Shown piece by piece: positions 5,212 to 10,416 of a stretch of 10,416 nucleotides of DNA (the stretch's first letter is position 1; each line of letters begins with the position of its first letter). The notes beneath the pieces are model-generated. The model searched no databases. It was not told the origin of the DNA and saw only the letters and a program-made list of their open reading frames with translations. Position numbers and translations under genes: made by a program. The stretch is from an uncultured Oscillospiraceae bacterium (GTDB lineage: Bacteria > Bacillota > Clostridia > Oscillospirales > Oscillospiraceae): positions 1 through 10,416 of the forward strand of contig CAKUJL010000037.1 in NCBI GenBank assembly GCA_934661715.1, in the 5' to 3' direction.

Positions 5212-5763
5212 TTACTGATAGCACTCCGGACGAAGGATGCCGATGTAGGGAAGATTGCGATAGTAGTTCGCGTAATCGAGGCCGTAGCCGACGACGAATT
5301 CGTCCGGGATCTCAAAGCCGCAGATGTCGGTCTTGAGGCTCTTGTCGTGGCAGGTGGCCTTGTCGAGGAAGGAGACGGTCGTGATGGAAGAAGGCTTCCG
5401 CGCGGCCAGCAGCTCCTTGAGGTAGTGCATGGTAAGACCCGAGTCGATGATGTCTTCGACGATGACGACGTCGCGGCCAGTGATGTTGTTGTCGAGGTCC
5501 TTGATCAGACGCACGACGCCCGTGGACTGTGCGCCCGCGCCGTAGCTCGAGACGGAGATGAAGTCCATGTCGATGGCGCAGTTCATGCAGCGGCAGAGAT
5601 CGATGTAGAAAAACGAAGCGCCTTTTAAGACGCAGACAAGCACCGGGCGCTTGTCGCCGAGCCGTTTGGTCAGCTCCGTGCCGATCTCCTCGACTCTCGC
5701 GGCGATGGCCTTTTCGGTGTAGAGAACGCGTTCAATATCCTGTTCAGCGGATCGGATGAGCAT
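5212..5763 (-). CDS. hpt: Hypoxanthine (guanine) phosphoribosyltransferase
   Basis: Forms IMP (and usually GMP) from hypoxanthine or guanine and PRPP in purine salvage. The 183-residue length is normal for bacterial Hpt. Visible motifs are VLKGASFFYIDL (45-56, PRPP/pyrophosphate loop), SVSSYG (70-75, the flexible active-site loop), the PRPP signature VVIVEDIIDSGLT (99-111, with the Glu-Asp pair and general-base Asp), FLDK (132-135, base recognition) and FEIPDEFVVGYGLDY (150-164). The ATG at 5763 has AGGAGG 8 nt upstream. It has its own promoter and terminator and no riboswitch, so hypoxanthine salvage appears to be controlled separately from the xpt gene that follows. In many Firmicutes hpt sits near tilS and ftsH; here it does not. 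Confidence 0.96.
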   Translation of the reverse strand: MLIRSAEQDIERVLYTEKAIAARVEEIGTELTKRLGDKRPVLVCVLKGASFFYIDLCRCMNCAIDMDFISVSSYGAGAQSTGVVRLIKDLDNNITGRDVVIVEDIIDSGLTMHYLKELLAARKPSSITTVSFLDKATCHDKSLKTDICGFEIPDEFVVGYGLDYANYYRNLPYIGILRPECYQ

Positions 5764-5807
5764 GAGAAACCCTCCTGAAAATTTTCTTTACAATCGCACG
5801 TTCTTTC

Positions 5808-5836
5808 ATTATAATCAAAAAACAGGGATAAGTAAA
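5808..5836 (-). promoter_or_regulatory. Promoter of hpt
   Basis: Minus strand: TTTACT (5831-5836, 4/6), 17-bp spacer, perfect TATAAT (5808-5813). Predicted start about 5801 gives a leader of about 38 nt. The spacer ends in TTTTTGAT, as in the marR promoter. Confidence 0.75.
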
Positions 5837-5858
5837 ATAGATATACGTAATTTTGGCT

Positions 5859-5873
5859 ATTAGAAATTCTAAT
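5859..5873 (+). promoter_or_regulatory. LysR-type binding palindrome before the lysR gene
   Basis: ATTAGAAATTCTAAT has 7-bp perfect arms around one base and contains a T-N11-A box (T5860, A5872), the form recognised by LysR-type regulators. It ends 3 nt before the GGAGGG ribosome-binding site of the adjacent lysR gene. Autoregulation is likely but inferred. The hpt promoter lies about 25-50 bp away on the other strand, so it could be affected too. I could not place a convincing plus-strand promoter for lysR. Confidence 0.6.
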
Positions 5874-5888
5874 GACGGAGGGAAAACC

Positions 5889-6821
5889 ATGGCAGTCAAG
5901 CTCGAGCTTTACCGCGTGTTCCACGAGGTGGCGCGGATGGGGAACATCTCTGCCGCGGCGCAGAACCTGTTTATCTCCCAGTCGGCGGTCAGCCAGTCGA
6001 TCAAGCAATTGGAAGAGCAGCTTCAGGTGCGTCTTTTTTCGCGCAGCACGAAGGGCGTTTATCTCACGAGCGAAGGAAAGCTTTTGCAGGAATACATTTC
6101 GCACGCGCTGGGGCTCATTCAGAGCGGCGAAGAAAAGCTTGCGCAGTCGCGGCAGCTTCTCACGGGCGAGCTCATCATCGGGGCCAGCGACACGGTGACG
6201 AAGACATATCTTCTGTCGCGTCTCGAGGCGTTTCACCGCGACTATCCCGATATCCGCATCCGCATTTTGAACGGCACGAGCCGGATGGTGCTCGATTATC
6301 TGCACGCCGGACAGGTGGACATCGCCTTTGCCAGCGACGATCAGGACCCCGCGGTCTACGACGTGCGCCACTGTGTGGACACGCACACCATCTTTGTCGC
6401 CGCGCCCGATTATCCGTGCGATTTCACGCACCCGTACTCGATGGAGGAAATTGCGGCGTTCCCGCTGATTTTGCTGGAGCGCAAGGCAAGCTCGCGTCTT
6501 TATCTCGAGCAGTATTTCCAGCAGCACGGCGTGGCCATTCAGCCGGAAATCGAGCTGGGCTCTCATAATCTTCTCATCTCGCTTGCGAGAATCGGCCTCG
6601 GCGTTGCGTGCGTGACGGAGGAGTTTTCGCAGTCGGGTCTGAGCCGCGGCGTGATTCTGCCGCTGCGGACGGATTTCACGATCCCGCCGCGGGCCGTCAC
6701 GATGTGTACCCTTCAGGGCGTCACGCCGACCTCGGCGGCCAAGCGCTTCATGGACTTTATCTCCGAGAGCAACAAAATGGCCTACGATCCCGGACATTCC
6801 TATCATTTCACAAACGGATAA
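5889..6821 (+). CDS. LysR-family transcriptional regulator
   Basis: A 310-residue regulator with normal LysR layout. The N-terminal winged helix-turn-helix (about residues 4-62) includes FHEVARMGNISAAAQNLFIS and QSAVSQSIKQLEEQL, ending in RLFSRSTKGVYLTSEG. A linker helix follows at about 63-92. The effector-binding domain (about 94-300) opens with ELIIGASDTV. The start at 5889 follows GGAGGG with a 6-nt gap; a TTG at 5853 extends the frame but has no ribosome-binding site. It is transcribed away from hpt and towards recQ. Neither neighbour shares an obvious metabolic theme, so target genes and ligand are unknown. Self-control through the adjacent T-N11-A palindrome is the best guess. Confidence 0.93.
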   Translation: MAVKLELYRVFHEVARMGNISAAAQNLFISQSAVSQSIKQLEEQLQVRLFSRSTKGVYLTSEGKLLQEYISHALGLIQSGEEKLAQSRQLLTGELIIGASDTVTKTYLLSRLEAFHRDYPDIRIRILNGTSRMVLDYLHAGQVDIAFASDDQDPAVYDVRHCVDTHTIFVAAPDYPCDFTHPYSMEEIAAFPLILLERKASSRLYLEQYFQQHGVAIQPEIELGSHNLLISLARIGLGVACVTEEFSQSGLSRGVILPLRTDFTIPPRAVTMCTLQGVTPTSAAKRFMDFISESNKMAYDPGHSYHFTNG

Positions 6822-6828
6822 AAAACGG

Positions 6829-6856
6829 CAGGGGAGGGCATTACGCCTTCCCCTGT
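6829..6856. terminator. Bidirectional terminator between lysR and recQ
   Basis: Stem CAGGGGAGGGC/GCCTTCCCCTG (11 pairs, one G-U; 6829-6839 with 6845-6855), 5-nt loop. On the minus strand it is followed after CCG by six T, a good recQ terminator. On the plus strand only TTTGT follows, a weaker terminator for lysR. The recQ stop codon lies in the loop, so the stem uses the last codons of recQ. Confidence 0.85.
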
Positions 6857-8685
6857 TTGTAATCTCGGATAGCCTTCAAAAAGTCCTCGCCGTAGCGGCA
6901 GGCCTTGACCTCGCCGATGCCGGAGACCTCCAGCAGCGCGTCGAGCGTTTCGGGCGCTTTTTCGGCCATGTCGGTGAGCGTGGAGTTTGAGCACACGATG
7001 TACGCCGGAACGTTTTCGCGCTGGGCAATTTGCATGCGCGTCTGGCGAAGGCAGGAAAACAGATCGTCTGCGGCGGGAGCCTGCGCGGCGGTCTTCTTTT
7101 TTGCGCTCTTTTTGGGAGCGGCCTCCTCCGCGTTTTCCGGTTCGCGCACGGGCATGAGCACCTGCTTTCCGCGAAAGAGCACGTCCCGCGCCTTTTCGCC
7201 GGGCTCGAGCGTCTGGTGCTCGGGATTGACGCGAAGATAGCCCTCGAGCTCGAGAAAATCGCACAGCGCGTTCAGCTCCTGCCGCTTCGTGGGCATGAGA
7301 TTATACGTCGAGAGCGTGTCGAGCCCGAGCTCCAGCACCCGCTTGTCCCTGCTTCCGCGAAGTGTGCGCAGAACGAGCGTTTTTCCGACGAAATAGCCGA
7401 GCTTTTCATACACCCGGTACACGCACGAGAGCACCATCTGCGAGGCTACCGTCACGTCGCGCAGGCGAAGGGAGGCCTTGCAGTTGCCGCAGCAGCCGCA
7501 CGTGGCCGGATGGCTCTGTCCGAAATAGTCGAGGATGAAGCCGCGCAGACACTCGCTTGTTTTGCAGTAGCCGGTCATGTCGCGAAGCCGTGCAAAGTCG
7601 GCTCTTCGCACCTGTTCGCGCACGTCGGGGGCTAAGTCCTCGTTTCCGCCGTTTTTGATCAGGAATTCCGCCGTGTGGACATCGCCGGGCGAAAAGAGCA
7701 GAATGCAGTCTCCGGGGCTGCCGTCGCGTCCGGCGCGGCCTGCCTCCTGATAGTAGCTCTCCAGCGATTTCGGCATATTATAGTGGATGACGAAGCTGAC
7801 GTTCGATTTGTCAATGCCCATGCCGAAGGCGTTCGTCGCGACCATGACGCTCTTGCGGTCGAAGCGGAAATCGTCCTGATTGGCGCGGCGCTCTTCCTCG
7901 GGAAGACCGGCGTGGTAGCGTGTGGCCGCAATGCCGCGATCGCTTAAGTATTCGCACACGCGCTCGACATTAGCCCGCGTGGCGCAGTAGATGATGCCGG
8001 ACTTTCCTTCGCGCTCGAGCACGAGCGACAAGACGGCGGGAAGCTTGCTCGTTGGCCGCCGCACGTCAAAATAGAGGTTCGGCCGGTCAAAGCCCGTGAC
8101 GTTGCAAAGAGGATTCTGAAGCCGAAGGTGCTCGATAATATCGCGGCGGACCTGCTGCGTGGCCGTGGCGGTGAAGGCGGCGACGACGGGCCTTTCGGGA
8201 AGAGAAGCGATGAAATCCGCGATTTTGAGATAGCTGGGTCTGAAATCCTGCCCCCACTGGGAAATGCAGTGCGCCTCGTCGACGGCCACGAGCGAAACGC
8301 CGAGACTGGTGCAGAGCGACAAAAAGCTCTCCGTTTCCAGCCGCTCCGGCGCGGCGTAAAGAAGCTTGTACGCGCCTCTGGACGCCTTCGCGTAGACCTC
8401 GCGCAGCTCCTCCAAAGATAGAGAGCTGTTGATGAAGGCCGCGGGGATCCCTGCCTCGGTGAGGGAAGCGACCTGATCTTTCATGAGGGAAATGAGCGGC
8501 GAAATGACGAGCGTGAGCTTTGGAAGCATCAGGGCCGGAAGCTGATAGCAGACGGATTTGCCGCCGCCCGTCGGCATCACGCCGAGCACGTCCCGGCCCT
8601 GCAAAATGGCGCCAATGAGCGTCTCCTGCCCGCCGCGAAAGGCGCTGTGGCCAAAGTATTTTTTGAGAAGCGTGCGCTTATCCAT
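6841..8685 (-). CDS. recQ: ATP-dependent DNA helicase RecQ
   Basis: A 3'-5' DNA helicase for recombination and stalled-fork repair; 614 residues, close to Escherichia coli RecQ. Helicase motifs in order: MPTGGGKS (37-44, Walker A), VISPLISLMKDQ (60-71), DEAHCISQWGQDFRP (136-150, motif II plus aromatic-rich loop), FTATAT (171-176), IIYCATR (231-237), VATNAFGMGIDKSNV (282-296) and YYQEAGRAGRDG (311-322). The zinc site C379, C396, C399, C402 has the 17/3/3 spacing of E. coli RecQ. An RQC winged-helix region follows, then an Ala/Lys linker (about 515-535), then an HRDC domain to the end. The loop histidine of E. coli RecQ (WGHDFR) is Gln146 here. The ATG at 8685 follows GGAGG by 7 nt; the ATG 15 nt upstream lies inside that site's surroundings and has none of its own. 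Confidence 0.97.
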   Translation of the reverse strand: MDKRTLLKKYFGHSAFRGGQETLIGAILQGRDVLGVMPTGGGKSVCYQLPALMLPKLTLVISPLISLMKDQVASLTEAGIPAAFINSSLSLEELREVYAKASRGAYKLLYAAPERLETESFLSLCTSLGVSLVAVDEAHCISQWGQDFRPSYLKIADFIASLPERPVVAAFTATATQQVRRDIIEHLRLQNPLCNVTGFDRPNLYFDVRRPTSKLPAVLSLVLEREGKSGIIYCATRANVERVCEYLSDRGIAATRYHAGLPEEERRANQDDFRFDRKSVMVATNAFGMGIDKSNVSFVIHYNMPKSLESYYQEAGRAGRDGSPGDCILLFSPGDVHTAEFLIKNGGNEDLAPDVREQVRRADFARLRDMTGYCKTSECLRGFILDYFGQSHPATCGCCGNCKASLRLRDVTVASQMVLSCVYRVYEKLGYFVGKTLVLRTLRGSRDKRVLELGLDTLSTYNLMPTKRQELNALCDFLELEGYLRVNPEHQTLEPGEKARDVLFRGKQVLMPVREPENAEEAAPKKSAKKKTAAQAPAADDLFSCLRQTRMQIAQRENVPAYIVCSNSTLTDMAEKAPETLDALLEVSGIGEVKACRYGEDFLKAIRDYKQGKA

Positions 8686-8734
8686 GCTGCTCCCTCCCAT
8701 CTATCGGCGCTGCGCCGTGATTTTCCAAACACCT

Positions 8735-8740
8735 ATTATA
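8735..8740 (-). promoter_or_regulatory. -10 element of recQ
   Basis: Perfect TATAAT on the minus strand, predicted start about 8728, leader about 43 nt. The -35 is poor: TTTTCA at 18 bp or TTCAAA at 16 bp, each 4/6. Confidence 0.6.
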
Positions 8741-8764
8741 TCGGATGCCGCACCGTTTGAAAAG

Positions 8765-8843
8765 AGCGGCAGACACAAAAACAGGGAAAATGTGCCGCTC
8801 ATTCGGCCCTGCCGAAAACCGGTTCGCCGGCACAGCATTTTCC
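8765..8843 (+). other. Structured intergenic segment, possible small RNA or leader
   Basis: Several stems are possible. They are AGCGGCA/TGCCGCT (8765-8771 with 8793-8799), TTCGGC/GCCGAA (8802-8807 with 8811-8816) and CCGG/CCGG around TTCG (8819-8830). A competing long-range stem pairs GGAAAATG-TGCCG (8785-8797) with CGGCA-CAG-CATTTTCC (8828-8843): 13 pairs with a 3-nt bulge. The long stem encloses the TTCGGC hairpin and excludes the first and third stems. No clear plus-strand promoter precedes it, so transcription is unproven. Confidence 0.4.
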
Positions 8844-8869
8844 ACAAGCTTTCGCTCTTTTTTTCGTTC

Positions 8870-8900
8870 CTTTTCCCAATGTGGGAAGGGTTGCTTTTTT
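8870..8900 (+). terminator. Plus-strand terminator-like hairpin in the recQ/DUF4914 gap
   Basis: Stem CTTTTCCCA/TGGGAAGGG (9 pairs, two G-U; 8870-8878 with 8882-8890), 3-nt loop, then TTGC and six T (8895-8900). It ends no known gene: upstream on this strand there is only the structured segment. It therefore either ends a small RNA or blocks antisense read-through. Confidence 0.55.
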
Positions 8901-8923
8901 GTTGTCTTTGCGATAAGATAAAG

Positions 8924-8951
8924 TTGGTAAGGATGCATAATTTTTTATAAC
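8924..8951 (+). promoter_or_regulatory. Promoter candidate 1 for the DUF4914-like gene
   Basis: TTGGTA (8924-8929, 4/6), 16-bp spacer, TATAAC (8946-8951, 5/6). Predicted start is about 8958. Confidence 0.5.
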
Positions 8952-8963
8952 ATCAGCCCGTAA

Positions 8964-8972
8964 TGCTATAAA
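8964..8972 (+). promoter_or_regulatory. Promoter candidate 2 for the DUF4914-like gene (extended -10)
   Basis: TGCTATAAA is an extended -10 (TG, one base, TATAAA). The -35 is poor. Predicted start about 8979 would place the AT-rich inverted repeat CTATAT/ATATAG (8985-8990 with 8999-9004) just downstream, where a repressor could bind. Confidence 0.4.
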
Positions 8973-9043
8973 GATTATACAATCCTATATCAAAAATAAT
9001 ATAGCAATTGCTCCGCATCACAATTTTGAATGGAGGAATTCTT

Positions 9044-10416
9044 ATGACCGACAACTATTTTGGCCGTTTCGTTCTCCCGGAAGACTTACATGAGGCGCTT
9101 CTGAAATGCCGCTCGATCGCGTACATTGAGACGCAGGAGGAGCTCGACGAGCTCGTCTTCGGCCCGACGCATTCGTCGCGCTACGATGTCGTTTACAATA
9201 TCGTCGGCAAGGGAAGCGTCAAGGAAGCGGAGGTCATCCGCTGCAAAAACGGCGCGTCGGTGAACTTCATGGAAGACTATATGCGCCGTCGTGACCCCAA
9301 TTCGATGGTCATCAGCGACGAGCTTCCGACCGACAAGCCGAGATTCCAGGAGCGCTTCGGCTATCCGTTTGCAAAAGTCCGGCAGGAGACGATGGACTGG
9401 CTCTCCGGTCAGCGCGTGATCATGCTGCCCTTTAAGGCAGGCGACCCGGCGCACGGCTATGACAGTTTGCTCGTTTGCCCGGCGAACGCGGCGTTCTTTG
9501 CCTTGGCGCTTGCCAATATGCAGGGCTTTGTCGCGATTCAGGATATCCCCGAAAATTACACGCCTCGCGCGATCATTTACGTCGCCCCGCCCTTCCGGCA
9601 CACGCACTTTGACGGCAAGCAGGTCGTCGTCCACAACCGCAGCGAGAGCCTGCACGAGGTCTTCGCGTACAATCTCTATCCGGGCCCGTCTGCCAAAAAG
9701 GGCGTTTACTCGGTGCTTTTGGATATTGGCGAGCACGAAGATTGGGTCTGCTGCCACGCGTCGTCCGCTTTGGTCGAAACGCCGTATGAAAACGAGACCG
9801 TCTTCATGCACGAAGGCGCGTCCGGCGGCGGCAAGAGCGAGATGCTGGAGGATTTCAAGCGCGAACCGGATGGCAGGTTACTTCTAGGCGAACACGTGCT
9901 GACGGGAGAGCAATACTTCCTCGATCTTCGTGAGTCGTGCAGCATTTACCCGATCTCAGACGATATGGCCCTGTGCCATTCGGCGTATCAGGACCCGGTC
10001 GAAGGAAAGCTTCGCATTGTCGACGCCGAAGCCGGCTGGTTCCTCCGCATGGATAGCCTGCACGCCTACGGCAATAACCCGATCTACGAAAAAGCGTCCA
10101 TTCACCCCTCGAGACCGCTGCTGTTTTTCAACATGGACGGCGTGCCGGGCGCGACGTGCCTCATCTGGGAGCACGTGAAGGACTCGAACGGCCAGCCGTG
10201 CCCGAACCCGCGCGTGATCATTCCGCGCGACATGATCGAGCACATCGTCCCGCGCGAACCCATTTCCGTGGATGTGCGGAGCTTCGGCGTGCGCATGCCG
10301 CCTTCTACCGCGGAGCAGCCGAACTACGGCGTGATGGGCTTGCTTCACATCATTCCGCCGTCGCTTGCGTGGCTGTGGCGGCTCGTTTCGCCGCGCGGGT
10401 TTAAGAACCCCAGCAT
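9044..10416 (+). CDS. DUF4914-like protein with PEP-carboxykinase-type motifs (3' end cut by window edge)
   Basis: 457 codons are present with no stop before the right edge; the ATG at 9044 has GGAGG 7 nt upstream. It resembles the uncharacterised DUF4914 family as I remember it; function unknown. Seen directly: a P-loop GASGGGKS at 258-265, SDD at 305-307, KKG at 218-220, CCHASS at 236-241, NPRVIIP at 388-394 and SFGVRMPP at 413-420. Known from ATP-dependent PEP carboxykinase (PckA): these correspond, in the same order, to GLSGTGKT, GDDEHGW, KKGMFS, MHCSA, NTRVSYP and AFGVLPP, covering its metal ligands (Lys, His, Asp), ATP site and an active-site arginine. RRRDPNSM (81-88) may match GRSPKDKY. 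Differences are an insertion of about 28 residues between P-loop and DD, and Met in place of the Glu of DDE. I infer a cytoplasmic PEPCK-fold enzyme, perhaps a kinase or carboxykinase with a changed substrate. No signal peptide or membrane segment is seen. Confidence 0.8.
   Translation, partial: MTDNYFGRFVLPEDLHEALLKCRSIAYIETQEELDELVFGPTHSSRYDVVYNIVGKGSVKEAEVIRCKNGASVNFMEDYMRRRDPNSMVISDELPTDKPRFQERFGYPFAKVRQETMDWLSGQRVIMLPFKAGDPAHGYDSLLVCPANAAFFALALANMQGFVAIQDIPENYTPRAIIYVAPPFRHTHFDGKQVVVHNRSESLHEVFAYNLYPGPSAKKGVYSVLLDIGEHEDWVCCHASSALVETPYENETVFMHEGASGGGKSEMLEDFKREPDGRLLLGEHVLTGEQYFLDLRESCSIYPISDDMALCHSAYQDPVEGKLRIVDAEAGWFLRMDSLHAYGNNPIYEKASIHPSRPLLFFNMDGVPGATCLIWEHVKDSNGQPCPNPRVIIPRDMIEHIVPREPISVDVRSFGVRMPPSTAEQPNYGVMGLLHIIPPSLAWLWRLVSPRGFKNPS

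Larger units (their letters stand above)
8686..9043. other. Divergent intergenic region with stacked hairpins (358 nt)
   Basis: No convincing protein-coding gene is seen here. From left to right it holds the recQ ribosome-binding site, a small GGCGC/GCGCC dyad in the recQ leader (8706-8716), the recQ -10 element, a cluster of hairpins at 8765-8843, a T7 run (8858-8864), a plus-strand terminator-like hairpin (8870-8900), two plus-strand promoter candidates (8924-8972) and an AT-rich inverted repeat (8985-9004) before the ribosome-binding site of the next gene. Confidence 0.7.

Noticed and set aside
5670..6806. 378-codon open frame on the minus strand
   Set aside because: It is the complement of the lysR gene, rich in Arg, His and Ala, running into the hpt start. 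No domain is recognisable and lysR itself is unmistakable.
8706..8716. Perfect palindrome GGCGCTGCGCC in the recQ leader
   Set aside because: Short GC-rich dyads like this are common by chance at this base composition, and as RNA it gives only a 4-bp stem. It does not occlude the Shine-Dalgarno.
9086..9811. 241-codon open frame on the minus strand
   Set aside because: It is antisense to the DUF4914-like gene, which has a good start site and PEPCK-type motifs. The frame has biased composition and no motif.
1..10416. Search for CRISPR repeats, insertion sequences, tRNA genes and toxin-antitoxin pairs
   Set aside because: No regularly spaced repeats, transposase-like proteins with terminal inverted repeats, tRNA cloverleaf sequences or small paired genes were seen by eye. 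Gaps between genes are short and explained by promoters, terminators and the riboswitch.

Overview
The window looks like chromosome from a GC-rich member of the Firmicutes (Bacillota), most likely class Clostridia. The reasons are strong GGAGG-type Shine-Dalgarno sites before almost every gene, short AT-rich intergenic gaps between GC-rich genes, a guanine riboswitch before an xpt-type gene, a ThiN-type thiamine pyrophosphokinase, and a two-cluster ferredoxin-like protein of a type common in anaerobes. No mobile element, CRISPR array, rRNA or tRNA is visible.

Layout. (1) 1-2728, minus strand: an apparent operon of a MarR-family repressor, a MATE efflux pump (4-bp overlap) and a SpoU/TrmH-family RNA 2'-O-methyltransferase (13-nt gap, cut by the left edge). 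It has a consensus promoter with a palindromic operator at the predicted transcription start. (2) 2736-4237, minus: thiN and a ferredoxin-like iron-sulfur protein, each with its own promoter candidate and terminator. The ferredoxin promoter carries a perfect palindrome centred near -41.5. (3) 4258-5836, minus: two purine-salvage genes. The hypoxanthine phosphoribosyltransferase gene has its own promoter and terminator. The xanthine phosphoribosyltransferase gene has a roughly 200-nt leader with a 5' hairpin and a guanine-class purine riboswitch. (4) 5859-6821, plus: a LysR-type regulator with a T-N11-A palindrome before its Shine-Dalgarno, divergent from hpt and convergent with recQ; a two-way terminator separates it from recQ. 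(5) 6841-8740, minus: full-length RecQ helicase (helicase core, RQC zinc site, HRDC). (6) 8686-9043: a 358-nt divergent intergenic region with stacked hairpins, a plus-strand terminator and two promoter candidates. (7) 9044 to the right edge, plus: the first 457 codons of a large protein that I think belongs to the uncharacterised DUF4914 family.

The item most worth following is this last gene. Compared with ATP-dependent PEP carboxykinase (PckA) as I remember it, it shows co-linear counterparts of the substrate arginine, the KKG lysine, the metal-binding histidine, the P-loop, the DD motif and the NxR motif. It therefore appears to be a divergent PEPCK-fold enzyme of unknown function. The other points of interest are regulatory: the riboswitch's alternative pairing, the ferredoxin palindrome, the thiN leader hairpin, and a possible drug-response operon pairing efflux with rRNA methylation.
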